Shown: in pieces, positions 16,537 through 24,669 of the stretch | Layout of the letters: every line of letters starts with the position of its first letter | Position numbering within the stretch: position 1 is the first letter of the stretch | Assembly (NCBI RefSeq): GCF_012396365.1 | Contig: NZ_JAAXPG010000014.1 | Coordinates: 124,001 to 188,000 of the forward strand | Source: Nocardiopsis alborubida | Lineage (GTDB): Bacteria > Actinomycetota > Actinomycetes > Streptosporangiales > Streptosporangiaceae | Reading direction: 5' to 3' | DNA: 64,000 bases | Program-made: the position numbers and the translations under genes | Notes under the pieces: model-generated | What the model was told of the DNA's origin: nothing | What the model saw: the letters and a program-made list of their open reading frames with translations, nothing else | The model's database searches: none

Positions 16537-16607
16537 AGGGCTCTCCTCGGTTCGGGGAGGGGCGGACCCGGACGAGAGGGCCCGTGCCCGCCCCGATCCG
16601 CCGGTCT

Positions 16608-16700
16608 CTAGTAGATCTCGGCGCAGCAGGACTGGGCGTACTCCTCGAGCTTCTCGGTAAGCTCGTCGTCGATCCTGTCCTTCAGGTCTTCGAGCGACAT
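16608..16700 (-). CDS. 30-aa putative RiPP precursor peptide
   Basis: The peptide runs MSLEDLKDRIDDELTEKLEE followed by YAQSCCAEIY. Residues 2-20 are a strongly charged amphipathic helix, as in many leader peptides. The last seven residues (SCCAEIY) form a compact core with two adjacent Cys and a terminal Tyr. GGAGA lies seven bases before the ATG. It opens an operon with a His-rich protein, an exporter and an aminotransferase. An in-frame ATG at 16847, also with AGGAGA, would give 79 residues, but the extra part is Arg-rich and non-coding in look. There is no radical SAM gene and no GG cleavage motif. Confidence 0.65.
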   Translation of the reverse strand: MSLEDLKDRIDDELTEKLEEYAQSCCAEIY

Positions 16701-16874
16701 TCGATTCTCCTCTCGCTGTCGAAACGGGTCGTGACCGTTGGGCGAGCGCGTTCTGCGTCCAGAGAAGTTCGCTGGCTTGGCTGGACAGAAACCCCTCGTC
16801 GCTTCAGGGCCCCGGTCTCCTGCTTCCGTCAACCTTCGACGGGGCATCAAAGATCTCCTGAAGCGCATCGTGAG

Positions 16875-16903
16875 ATTAACATGGCTTTCCGTGGCCGCGT
16901 CAA
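16875..16903 (-). promoter_or_regulatory. promoter for the peptide operon
   Basis: On the minus strand TTGACG (16903-16898) and GTTAAT (16880-16875) are spaced by 17 bases, a good housekeeping-type promoter. It would give a leader of roughly 170 bases before the peptide ATG at 16700. A short inverted repeat near 16559-16594, between peptide and next gene, might act as a partial terminator that raises peptide dosage. Confidence 0.45.
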
Positions 16904-17374
16904 GGAGTGATTGTTCCTTGGAGCGGTTTCCGGATTGGGTTGAAAGTGCTGGCCAGAGGGCTGGCGACTTTGTGAAATGGCGCGGGCTCCTGTCCGGTTC
17001 CGGCCATTTCCATGAGGCGCTGCACGGTGGCGGGGAGGCCGAATACCTGCAGCTTTGCGCCGATGCGCAAGCGGGCGCGGTCTTCGCGACCACCAAGGTG
17101 TCCGAGCCGTTCGGCGGCAGAGGTGGGCGCCTGGGCAGTCGGCTGCCGGGGCTGAAGCCAAGACGGTACGCGGGGGAGTGTCGGCCCTCACTGCCGTGCG
17201 TGGCGTGGACCTCCCGCGCTGCGCTCGGCCCGCCCGCGGCCCCGGCGGCCGGGGTCCCCGGGACAAACCGGGTATCCCCTTCCCCGCAGGGCTTCCGCGT
17301 TCCCGCGCGTGGCGGTCCGGCGCGCCCCTCCGTCCCGCCTCGCCCCTGTTCGGCGGGGGATGGGGGGATCAATA
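16904..17374. other. gene-free interval between peptide operon and Opp operon
   Basis: I see no convincing gene. On the minus strand a frame without a good start or ribosome site, open from about 17160 to a stop at 16900-16902, includes the stretch GLPATVQRLMEMAGTG. This faintly recalls the end of a STAS domain and may be a gene remnant. Composition is lower in GC at the left side. The right side (17180-17350) is GC-rich with no clear signal until the Zur-like box. Confidence 0.4.
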
Positions 17375-17391
17375 ATGAAAACGGTTGTCAT
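17375..17391. promoter_or_regulatory. Zur-like zinc box before the Opp/Cnt-like operon
   Basis: ATGAAAACGGTTGTCAT is a dyad centred 80 bases before the binding-protein start. Its core matches TGAAAATGATTTTCA at 12 of 15 positions. Together with the box before zur it suggests that the five-gene transport operon is repressed by zinc-loaded Zur. Confidence 0.55.
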
Positions 17392-17462
17392 ATGCTGCTC
17401 TGGTCCGCCGAGGCGTCCGCGCGCCGCGGCGGCCTCCCCGCCCCCGACCCGGAAGAACCGCC

Positions 17463-18953
17463 GTGCACCTGCGCAAGATCCCTCCCGGCGCCTGCCTGGC
17501 CGCCGCCTCCGCCCTCCTGCTGACCGCCTGCTTCCCCTCCGGCGGCGACACCGCCACCGCCGACGAGGACGGGCGCATCGCGGTGGCGATGATGCAGCCG
17601 CCCAGGTCGGCCCTGTCCCCGCTCACCGACGACGCCTTCAAGCTCTCCCGCTGGAGCACCGCCGAGACCCTCGTCGTCCTGGACGAGGTCGGCGACCCCC
17701 AGCCCGGCCTGGCCACCGAGTGGACCCAGGTGGACGAGACCACCTGGACCTTCACCATCCGCGACGGGGTGACCTTCCACGACGGCACGGAGCTGACCGC
17801 CGACGTGGCCGCCCACTCCCTGGAGTACGCCGCGCAGGCCTCGCCCAAGCCGCGCATCCTCGACGGCGTCGAACTCGGCATCGAGGCCGAGGGCGGCACC
17901 GTCACCGTCACCACCGCCGAGGCCGACCCGCTCGTCCCGCAGCGCCTGTCCTCGCCGCAGCTGTCGATCCTGGCCGAGAGCGCCTACGAGGGTGACACCG
18001 TCAGCCCGGTCGGCACCGGCTCGGGCCCCTTCGAGCTGGTCGAGGTCAACGGCACCACCTCCGCGAGCCTGGACCGCTACGACGGCTACTGGGGCGAGGC
18101 GGCCCTGGCCCCGGGCATCGACGTCAGCTTCGTGCCCGACGGCACCGCCCGCGCCGCGGCCCTGCGCACCGGCGAGGCCGACATCGTGGAGGCCGTGCCC
18201 ACCTCCCAGGCCGCCCTGCTGGACCAGGAGCTGATCACCGAGGTGCCGATGCCGCGCACCAACACCCTCTACCTCAACACCCAGGACGGGCCCTTCACCG
18301 ACCCCGGCCTGCGCGCCGCCGCACGCGAGGCCATCGACCGGCAGGAGCTGGTGGACGGCGTCTACGAGGAGCGCGCGGACGTGGCCGAGGGCCTGCTGGG
18401 CCCCGCGCTGCCCTGGGCCGCCGACCGCCCCGAGCGCGAGGAGGCCACCGAGGCCGCCGACCCCGACGGCGCCGTCATCACCCTGGCCACCTTCACCGAC
18501 CGCGCCGAGCTGCCCGAGGTCGCCACCGTGCTGGAGCAGCAGCTGGAGGACGCCGGGTTCGAGGTCGAACAGGTCGTGCGCGAGTACGCCAACATCGAGG
18601 AGGACGCCCTCAACGGCGACTTCGACGCGTTCATCCTCTCCCGGGCGACCGTCCTGGACTCCGGTGACCCCGCCGCCTACATGACGAGCGACTTCTCCTG
18701 CGACGGCTCCTTCAACATCGCCCAGCTGTGCGACGAGGAGGTGGACGCGGCACTGGAGGAGGCCGAGCGGACCCCCGCGGGCGACGAGCGGCGCGCCGCG
18801 ATCCTGGAGGCCGAGGCGGCCGTCCTGGCCACCGACGCCGCCATCCCCATGCTGCACGAGCGCGTCATCCAGGGCGACGCCGCCAACGTCGTGGACTCGG
18901 CCAAGGACCCGCGCGAGCGCCTGCTCGTCACCCCGCGGACCCGGCTGAACTGA
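17463..18953 (+). CDS. family 5 solute-binding lipoprotein (Opp/Nik/Cnt type)
   Basis: The GTG-started 496-aa protein has a lipoprotein signal with lipobox LTAC (Cys about residue 20). It then has the SBP family 5 landmarks: an N-terminal lobe with RWSTAETLVVLDE and WTFTIRDGVTFHDGTELTA, and TGSGPFELVE in the middle. Family members bind peptides, nickel, haem or metallophores outside the membrane. Linkage to a Zur-like box and an MFS exporter favours a metal complex or metallophore. The stop overlaps the permease ATG by one base (TGATG). GGAAGAA precedes the GTG. Confidence 0.85.
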   Translation: MHLRKIPPGACLAAASALLLTACFPSGGDTATADEDGRIAVAMMQPPRSALSPLTDDAFKLSRWSTAETLVVLDEVGDPQPGLATEWTQVDETTWTFTIRDGVTFHDGTELTADVAAHSLEYAAQASPKPRILDGVELGIEAEGGTVTVTTAEADPLVPQRLSSPQLSILAESAYEGDTVSPVGTGSGPFELVEVNGTTSASLDRYDGYWGEAALAPGIDVSFVPDGTARAAALRTGEADIVEAVPTSQAALLDQELITEVPMPRTNTLYLNTQDGPFTDPGLRAAAREAIDRQELVDGVYEERADVAEGLLGPALPWAADRPEREEATEAADPDGAVITLATFTDRAELPEVATVLEQQLEDAGFEVEQVVREYANIEEDALNGDFDAFILSRATVLDSGDPAAYMTSDFSCDGSFNIAQLCDEEVDAALEEAERTPAGDERRAAILEAEAAVLATDAAIPMLHERVIQGDAANVVDSAKDPRERLLVTPRTRLN

Positions 18954-20818
18954 TGGACGCCGCCGCCCCCGACCGCACCGCCGCCCCCGATCACACCGGG
19001 CGCCCCGGCCGCACCGGCGCCCGCGGGGCCGGGTGGCTCCTGCCCCTGGTCTCCCGCGTCGCCGCCCTGGTCCTGGTCACGGTCGTCGTCGGACTCCTGC
19101 CCTGGCTGTCCGGGCGCGATCCCGCCCTGTCGGTGCTGCGCGCCCGCTCGGCCGAGCAGGCGCCCACGCCCGAGGTGCTCGACGCCATCCGGGAGGACCT
19201 CGGCCTGGCCGACGGCCCCGCGGCGACGCTCGCCCGCTGGTTCGGCGGCGTCCTGCAGGGCGACCTCGGCCGCTCCTGGGTCTCCGACGCGCCCGTGCTG
19301 CCCTCGGTCGTCTCGGCCATGGGCGTGTCCCTGACGGTCATGGGCGCCGCGCTCGCCGTCGCCCTGGTCGTCGCGGCCGCGCTGTGCGCACCCGCTCTGG
19401 TGCGCGGGGTGCGCGGCACCCCCCGCCGGGTCGGGTCGGGCAGCGGGGCCGCCGCCGCGATGCTCACGGCCCTGCCCGAGTTCCTCGTCGCCGTCCTGCT
19501 CATGGTCTCGCTCTCGGTGTGGCTGGGCTGGCTGCCGCCCTACGGCTGGCAGGGGCCGGAGAACCTCGTGCTCCCGGCCCTGGCGCTGGGCCTGCCCGCG
19601 GGCGGACTGCTGGGACGGCTGCTCGACGACGCGCTGCCCGCCGTCCTCACCGAACGCTGGGTGGGGCTGTGGACGGCCTCGGGCTGCTCCCCGGCGGCCA
19701 TCGCCGCCGCGGCCCTGCGCCGGGCCACCCCCGCCCTCATCCCCCAGTTCGCCATGGTCGTCGTCGGCCTGACCGGCGGCGCCGTCGCGGTCGAGACGGT
19801 CTTCGCCGTCCCCGGGATCGGCCGCACCGCCCTGGGCGCCGCCCAGTCCCAGGACCTGCCGCTGCTCCAGGGCTCGGTGCTCGGACTGGTGCTGCTCGGC
19901 ACCGCGGCCGGGATCGCCGCCCAGGCCGCGCGCCGCCTCCTGCTGGGCCCGGGCCTGCACGACGCGGCCCTGTCCCTGCCCCCGCCGCCCACGGCCCCCG
20001 CGGGAGCCGTGCGCCGCGCGGTGCCCGCGGTGTGCGCGGCGCTGATCCTGGCGGTGTGCCTGTGGGGACTGACCCGCGACGCCATGACCGTCCAAGTGGC
20101 CGAACGCCTCGCCGCGCCCTCCTGGGACCACCCCCTGGGCACCGACGCGGTCGGCCGCGACGTCCTGGCCCGGCTCGGGCACGGCGCCCTGGCCACCGTG
20201 GGCACCGCGGCGCTGGTGTGCCTGGCCAGCCTGGCCGTCGCGCTGCTGGTCGGGTTCGCCCCGGCGCTGTCGGCGGGCGCCTCGGAGATCGCCAACGCCC
20301 TGCCCCCGGTGATCGCCGGAATCCTGGTGGCCGCCATCGCCGGGCCCGGCCCCCTCGGCGCCGCCGTGGCCGTGGCCCTGGTCTCCTGGCCCCCGCTCGC
20401 CGCGCACACCTCCGCGCTGGTCCAGGAGACGCGCGCGGCCGCCTACCTGACCGCGCAGCGGGCCCTGGGCGCCGACTCCCGCTGGATCCTGGTCCGGCAC
20501 GTGCTGCCCGCGGTCCTGGGGCCGGTGGCCCGCCACGCCGTGCTGCGCCTGCCGGGCATCGCGCTGGCCATCGCCTCGCTCGGCTTCCTCGGACTGGGCT
20601 CGCAGCCGCCCTCGGCCGAGTGGGGCCTGAGCCTGTCGGAGTCCCTGGCCTACGTGGAGCGCGCGCCCCTGGCGGCCCTGGCCCCGGCCGCCATGCTCCT
20701 GCTGCTGGCCGCGTTCGCCGTCTCCTCGTCCACGCTTCCCCGGGGCTCGTGGACGCCCTCGCGGCGCCGGACGTTCCGTTCCGCCCCGGTCGCACCACCC
20801 CGAGGAGCCCTGACGTGA
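18953..20818 (+). CDS. fused OppB-OppC-type ABC permease
   Basis: The 621-aa protein joins two permease halves that are normally separate. The first half (about 1-320) is OppB-like, ending in a domain with AVETVFAVPGIGRTALGAA. The second (about 345-605) is OppC-like, with WDHPLGTDAVGRDVLARL and the coupling-helix region RALGADSRWILVRHVLP. About ten membrane segments are seen. One chain would thus supply the whole channel. The gene overlaps its neighbours on both sides (TGATG and GTGA), so the fusion is not a sequencing accident between distant genes. A Pro-rich linker lies near residue 340. Confidence 0.85.
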   Translation: MDAAAPDRTAAPDHTGRPGRTGARGAGWLLPLVSRVAALVLVTVVVGLLPWLSGRDPALSVLRARSAEQAPTPEVLDAIREDLGLADGPAATLARWFGGVLQGDLGRSWVSDAPVLPSVVSAMGVSLTVMGAALAVALVVAAALCAPALVRGVRGTPRRVGSGSGAAAAMLTALPEFLVAVLLMVSLSVWLGWLPPYGWQGPENLVLPALALGLPAGGLLGRLLDDALPAVLTERWVGLWTASGCSPAAIAAAALRRATPALIPQFAMVVVGLTGGAVAVETVFAVPGIGRTALGAAQSQDLPLLQGSVLGLVLLGTAAGIAAQAARRLLLGPGLHDAALSLPPPPTAPAGAVRRAVPAVCAALILAVCLWGLTRDAMTVQVAERLAAPSWDHPLGTDAVGRDVLARLGHGALATVGTAALVCLASLAVALLVGFAPALSAGASEIANALPPVIAGILVAAIAGPGPLGAAVAVALVSWPPLAAHTSALVQETRAAAYLTAQRALGADSRWILVRHVLPAVLGPVARHAVLRLPGIALAIASLGFLGLGSQPPSAEWGLSLSESLAYVERAPLAALAPAAMLLLLAAFAVSSSTLPRGSWTPSRRRTFRSAPVAPPRGALT

Positions 20819-21912
20819 CGATCGGCGACAAGGAAGCGACGACGAGCGGGCGCGGCCTCCCGTTCCCGGACGGCGGGGCGCCCGGGACCGGGGAGGCGGT
20901 GAGCGGTGAGGCCCTGCTGTCGGTCCGCGACCTGCGGGTCACCCTGCCCGGACGGCGAGGGGGCGGGGTCAGCGCCGTGCGCGGGCTCTCCTTCGACGTG
21001 CGCCCCGGCGAGGTGCTCGCTCTCGTGGGGGAGTCGGGGGCGGGGAAGTCGGTCACCGCCCGCGCCGTCCTGGGCATGGCGCCCTCCGGCGCCTCCGTCA
21101 CCGGAAGCGTCCGCCTGGACGGGCGTGAACTGGTCGGAGCCCCGCCCGCGGTCCTGCGGCCCCTGCGCGGGCGGCGGATGTCCCTGGTGCCCCAGGACGC
21201 GCTCGCGGTGCTCAGCCCCGTGCACACCGTGGGCGCCCAACTCGTGCGCGCCCTGCGCTCCGTGCGCCGGATGAGCCGTGCCTCGGCGTGGGAGCGGGCG
21301 GTGGCCGCCCTGGACCGGGTCGGCATCCCCGACGCGGCCCGGCGCGCGCACGCCTACCCGCACGAGTTCTCCGGCGGCATGCGCCAGCGGGCGGTCATCG
21401 CGATGGCCACGGTCAACGAACCCGCCCTGGTGTTCGCCGACGAGCCCACGACCGCGCTCGACCCCAGGATGCAGGCCCGGATGCTGGAACTGCTGTGCGG
21501 GCTGCGGGAGCGGACCGGCACCGCGGTCGTCCTGGTCACCCACGACCTGGGCGTCGTCGGCGGCTACGCCGACCGGGTGGTGGTCGTCTACGCCGGGCGC
21601 CACGTCGAGTCGGGCCCGGTGGGGCCGGTCCTGACCCGGCCCCGCGCCCCCTACACCGCGGGCCTGGTCGCCGCGCTGCCCCGGCCCGGGGCCGGGGACC
21701 GCCGCCTCCCCGCCATCGCCGGAACGCCCCCCTCGCCGGAGGCGCTGCCCGGCGGCTGCGCCTTCGCGCCCCGCTGTCCGCTGGCGCAGGATCGGTGCCA
21801 CGCCGAGGAGCCCTCACCCGCGGCGGCGGGGGAGTCGGGCAGGCTGGTGTCCTGCCACCGCTGGCAGGACCTGCCCGACCCGGCGTCCTCCCTGTTCACG
21901 GACACCGCGTGA
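20815..21912 (+). CDS. ABC transporter ATPase, OppD-like
   Basis: A GTG start overlaps the permease stop (GTGA), with GAGGAG upstream. The 365-aa protein has Walker A GESGAGKSVT, signature FSGGMRQRAVIAMA, Walker B LVFADEPT and the C-terminal Opp/Dpp extension with the Cys-rich GGCAFAPRCPLAQDRC. In Opp/Dpp proteins this extension can hold an iron-sulfur cluster. A leader of about 35 residues precedes the ATPase core. It should pair with the ATPase at 22053. Repeat copy E follows the stop. Confidence 0.88.
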   Translation: MTIGDKEATTSGRGLPFPDGGAPGTGEAVSGEALLSVRDLRVTLPGRRGGGVSAVRGLSFDVRPGEVLALVGESGAGKSVTARAVLGMAPSGASVTGSVRLDGRELVGAPPAVLRPLRGRRMSLVPQDALAVLSPVHTVGAQLVRALRSVRRMSRASAWERAVAALDRVGIPDAARRAHAYPHEFSGGMRQRAVIAMATVNEPALVFADEPTTALDPRMQARMLELLCGLRERTGTAVVLVTHDLGVVGGYADRVVVVYAGRHVESGPVGPVLTRPRAPYTAGLVAALPRPGAGDRRLPAIAGTPPSPEALPGGCAFAPRCPLAQDRCHAEEPSPAAAGESGRLVSCHRWQDLPDPASSLFTDTA

Positions 21913-21922
21913 CCGGAAGGGC

Positions 21923-21969
21923 TCACCGGATCCGGCCCCTTGCGTCATACCGGCGACGTTTCCGGCCAG
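21923..21969 (+). repeat. dispersed repeat, copy E (tail only)
   Basis: This interval matches the 47-bp tail of the hairpin repeat family, including an exact 13-base match to copy B (GGCCCCTTGCGTC) and the GACGTTT...GGCCAG end. The hairpin part is missing: the oppD-like stop codon lies where it would be. It fills the gap between the two ATPase genes. Confidence 0.65.
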
Positions 21970-22052
21970 CCCGCCGGGTCCGTTGCGGAGGCGACCGCGG
22001 CACCGGTCCCGGCCGCGACGGGAGCACCGCACACACCATGAGGAAGGACGAC

Positions 22053-22871
22053 ATGACCACCCCACCGCTGCTGAGCGTGCGCGACCTGGTGGTGCGCTAC
22101 CCGGGCCGCACCCGGCGGGCCGCCCCGGTGACGGCCGTCGACGGGATCTCCTTCGACATCCACGCGGGGGAGACGCTCGCCCTGGTCGGGGAGTCGGGGT
22201 GCGGCAAGTCCAGCACCGCCGCCGCCGTGATCGGGCTGCGGCGGACCCAGGCCGGGACGGTGAGCTTCGAGGGCCGGGAGCTGACCGCCCTGGGCGAGCG
22301 GGAACTGCGCGCCCTGCGCCCCGCGCTCCAGCCGGTCTTCCAGGACCCCTACGGCTCGCTCAGCCCGCGCCTGCGCGTGCGCGACGCCGTCGCCGAACCC
22401 CTGCGCATCCACGGCCGCTGGGACCGTGCGACCGGCCCCGCCCGGGTGGCGGAGCTGCTGGAGAAGGTCGGACTGGACCCCGCGCACGGCGACCGGCTGC
22501 CGCACGAGCTCTCCGGCGGGCAGTGCCAGCGCGTGGGGATCGCCCGCGCGCTGGCCTGTGAGCCGCGGCTGCTGGTCCTGGACGAGCCGGTGTCCGCCCT
22601 GGACTCCTCGGTGCGCGCCGGGGTGCTCAACCTGCTCACCGGCCTCCAGGACGAGCTGGGGCTGGGCTACCTGTTCATCTGCCACGACCTGGCGCTCGTC
22701 GGGCACGTCGCGCACCGCGCGGCGGTCATGCGCGAGGGGAGGCTGGTGGAGACCGGCCCCGCCCACCGGGTCTGCTCCGACCCCGCCGACCCCTACACCC
22801 GCGAACTGGTGGAGGCCGTCCCGGCCTTCCCCGGCACCTCCCGGGACCGGTCGCTGCCGAGCGCCTCGTGA
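22053..22871 (+). CDS. ABC transporter ATPase, OppF-like
   Basis: The 272-aa protein has Walker A GESGCGKSST, Q-loop FQDPYGSLSPR, signature LSGGQCQRVGIARAL and Walker B LLVLDEPVSALD. It is a little short for OppF because the C-terminal extension is reduced, with no Cys-rich cluster. ATG 22053 has AGGAAGGA before it. The stop overlaps the next gene (GTGA). It completes a five-domain importer with the binding protein, fused permease and first ATPase. Confidence 0.88.
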   Translation: MTTPPLLSVRDLVVRYPGRTRRAAPVTAVDGISFDIHAGETLALVGESGCGKSSTAAAVIGLRRTQAGTVSFEGRELTALGERELRALRPALQPVFQDPYGSLSPRLRVRDAVAEPLRIHGRWDRATGPARVAELLEKVGLDPAHGDRLPHELSGGQCQRVGIARALACEPRLLVLDEPVSALDSSVRAGVLNLLTGLQDELGLGYLFICHDLALVGHVAHRAAVMREGRLVETGPAHRVCSDPADPYTRELVEAVPAFPGTSRDRSLPSAS

Positions 22872-24148
22872 GCCCGGAGCGGCCTCCCCGCGGGCGCGGG
22901 AACGTCCTGTCCCGGACCACCGCGCGCGGGGCCGCGGCGCTGCGCGACGTGTGCGGTCTGCCCGCGCTGCCCCTGCTGCTGGTCGGCTCCCAGTTCGCGT
23001 TCAACGTCGGCTTCTTCGCGGTCCTGCCCTACCTCGCCGACCACCTCGGCGGCGCCCTGGGCCTGGCCGGATGGCTGGTCGGCCTCGTACTGGGCCTGCG
23101 CACCTTCAGCCAGCAGGGGCTGTTCGTGGTGGGAGGCACGCTCACCGACCGGTTCGGGGCGCGCCCGGTGGTGCTGGCGGGCTGCGTGCTGCGGGTGGCC
23201 GGGTTCTGCTGGCTCGGCTTCGCACAGGGCACCGGGTCGGTCATCGCCTCGGTCCTGCTCATCGGTTTCGCCGCCGCGCTGTTCTCCCCGGCGGTGGAGA
23301 CCGAGATCGTGCGCCAGGCCGTGCGGCACGAGCGGCGGACGGGCGAACCCCGTACCCGGATGCTCGCCCTGTTCTCCGTCGCGGGGCAGGCGGGAACCCT
23401 CGTCGGTCCGCCGCTGGGCGCCCTGCTGCTGCTCGGCGGCTTCCGCGCCGCCTGCCTGGCCGGGGCCGCGGTCTTCGCCGCCGTGCTGGCCGGGCACCTG
23501 CGGCTGATGCCCCGCACCGCGCCGGACGCGCCCGCGGCGGCCGACCGGGGGACGCCGCGCCTGCGGGAGGGGCTGCGCCTGCTGCTGGGCAACCGCCGGT
23601 TCCTGGCGCTGAGCCTGGCCTACAGCGGCTACCTGCTGGCCTACAACCAGCTCTACCTGGCCCTGCCCGCGGAGGTGGAGCGGGCGACCGGCTCCCAGAC
23701 GGCGCTGGGCTGGCTGCTGGCCTGGGCGTCGCTGCTCTACATCGTCACGCAGATGCCCGTGCTGCGCTGGGCCGCCGCCCGTCTGACACGGCGCGCGACG
23801 CTGGTGTGGGGGCTGGTGCTGATCTGCCTGGGCTTCGCCGGGGCCGCCGCGTCGATGCCGGTCGGCGCGCTGGGCGGGCTCGTGCCCTCCGCGGTGTTCG
23901 TCACCGCGTTGACCCTGGGCCAGGTGCTCATCGTGCCCACGGTGCGGGCCTGGATCCCCGACCTGGTCGAGGACCGCCACCTGGGCCTGTTCACGGGCGC
24001 GCTGTCCTCGCTGTCGGGGCTGGTGGTGCTTCTGGGCAGCGTCCCCGCGGGGGCGCTGCTGGACCTGGGCGGGCCGCTTCCCTGGCTCCTGCTCGCCCTG
24101 GTGCCGCTCGCCGGAGCGGCGCTGGTCCCCGGTCGGAACCGCCCCTGA
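22868..24148 (+). CDS. MFS exporter, CntE-like position
   Basis: The 426-aa protein has twelve hydrophobic segments and the MFS loop motif GGTLTDRFGARPV between helices 2 and 3. A GTG start overlaps the OppF-like stop. In staphylopine/pseudopaline (cnt) operons an MFS exporter of this kind (CntE) follows the Opp-type importer and secretes the metallophore. The same order here suggests that role. Biosynthesis genes for an opine metallophore are not in the window. A drug exporter is the alternative. Confidence 0.75.
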   Translation: MSPERPPRGRGNVLSRTTARGAAALRDVCGLPALPLLLVGSQFAFNVGFFAVLPYLADHLGGALGLAGWLVGLVLGLRTFSQQGLFVVGGTLTDRFGARPVVLAGCVLRVAGFCWLGFAQGTGSVIASVLLIGFAAALFSPAVETEIVRQAVRHERRTGEPRTRMLALFSVAGQAGTLVGPPLGALLLLGGFRAACLAGAAVFAAVLAGHLRLMPRTAPDAPAAADRGTPRLREGLRLLLGNRRFLALSLAYSGYLLAYNQLYLALPAEVERATGSQTALGWLLAWASLLYIVTQMPVLRWAAARLTRRATLVWGLVLICLGFAGAAASMPVGALGGLVPSAVFVTALTLGQVLIVPTVRAWIPDLVEDRHLGLFTGALSSLSGLVVLLGSVPAGALLDLGGPLPWLLLALVPLAGAALVPGRNRP

Positions 24149-24669
24149 TCCGGACCGCGCGGGGTTTCGGACCGGACCGCGCGGGGGCGGCGTGGCCCCC
24201 ACCACGGCGGGGTCTCGTCGGCGGGCCGTCCCGCCGCCGACGCGGGTGACGGCTTCCTCCCCCGCGAGGTTTCGCCGCGCACCGGGGGAGGGTAAGCGTT
24301 TTCCGAGCGGAGGGGTGAGAGCTGTCGCACGGGTCTGCCCCGATGTGGGACTCAGGCCGCCCCGGGTCGCCCTTCGTGCTCGCGCGTGCGGCTGCGGTGG
24401 CGGGCATGGCGAGGGGGCTGGCGGGAGCGGCGGGGTGGTCCACCAGGTGGTCCACGGATGTGAACCGTTGACACACATGTGAACACAGTGCTAAAAACTG
24501 ACCATCATAGTCCTTGGATAGCGCTTACCAGACCGTTTCGAGCCGTTCCTCCCCTGTGTTCCCACGCACACCACCGTGTCCGCGTCCCCCCGGACAGCCG
24601 GGCGCGGACACCCCCGCCGAAGCCACAGCCGTCACCGGCGCGAGCCGGAAGCCGAAGGGAAACACCACC
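24149..24669. promoter_or_regulatory. intergenic region with promoter and LacI-type operator
   Basis: No gene is seen in this 520-base interval. TTGACA (24468-24473) with TAAAAA 18 bases further (24492-24497) is a reasonable promoter. GGATAGCGCTTACC (24516-24529), centred on AGCGCT, resembles a LacI/GalR-family operator and would overlap the early transcribed region, fitting sugar-controlled repression of the binding-protein gene. No LacI-family gene is in the window. Confidence 0.5.

Noticed and set aside
16608-16700. Mycofactocin or PQQ precursor
   Set aside because: Size and terminal Tyr recall MftA, but the core is SCCAEIY rather than a Gly-Val-Tyr type ending, and no radical SAM or RRE partner gene is present.
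16900-17160. Possible STAS-domain gene on the minus strand
   Set aside because: A short stretch looks STAS-like, but there is no start codon with a ribosome site and no full domain; at most a remnant.
16608-17372. Long minus-strand open frame (254 codons) ending in the peptide
   Set aside because: Upstream part is Arg/Pro-rich GC noise without homology; only the last 30 codons follow a strong ribosome site and promoter.
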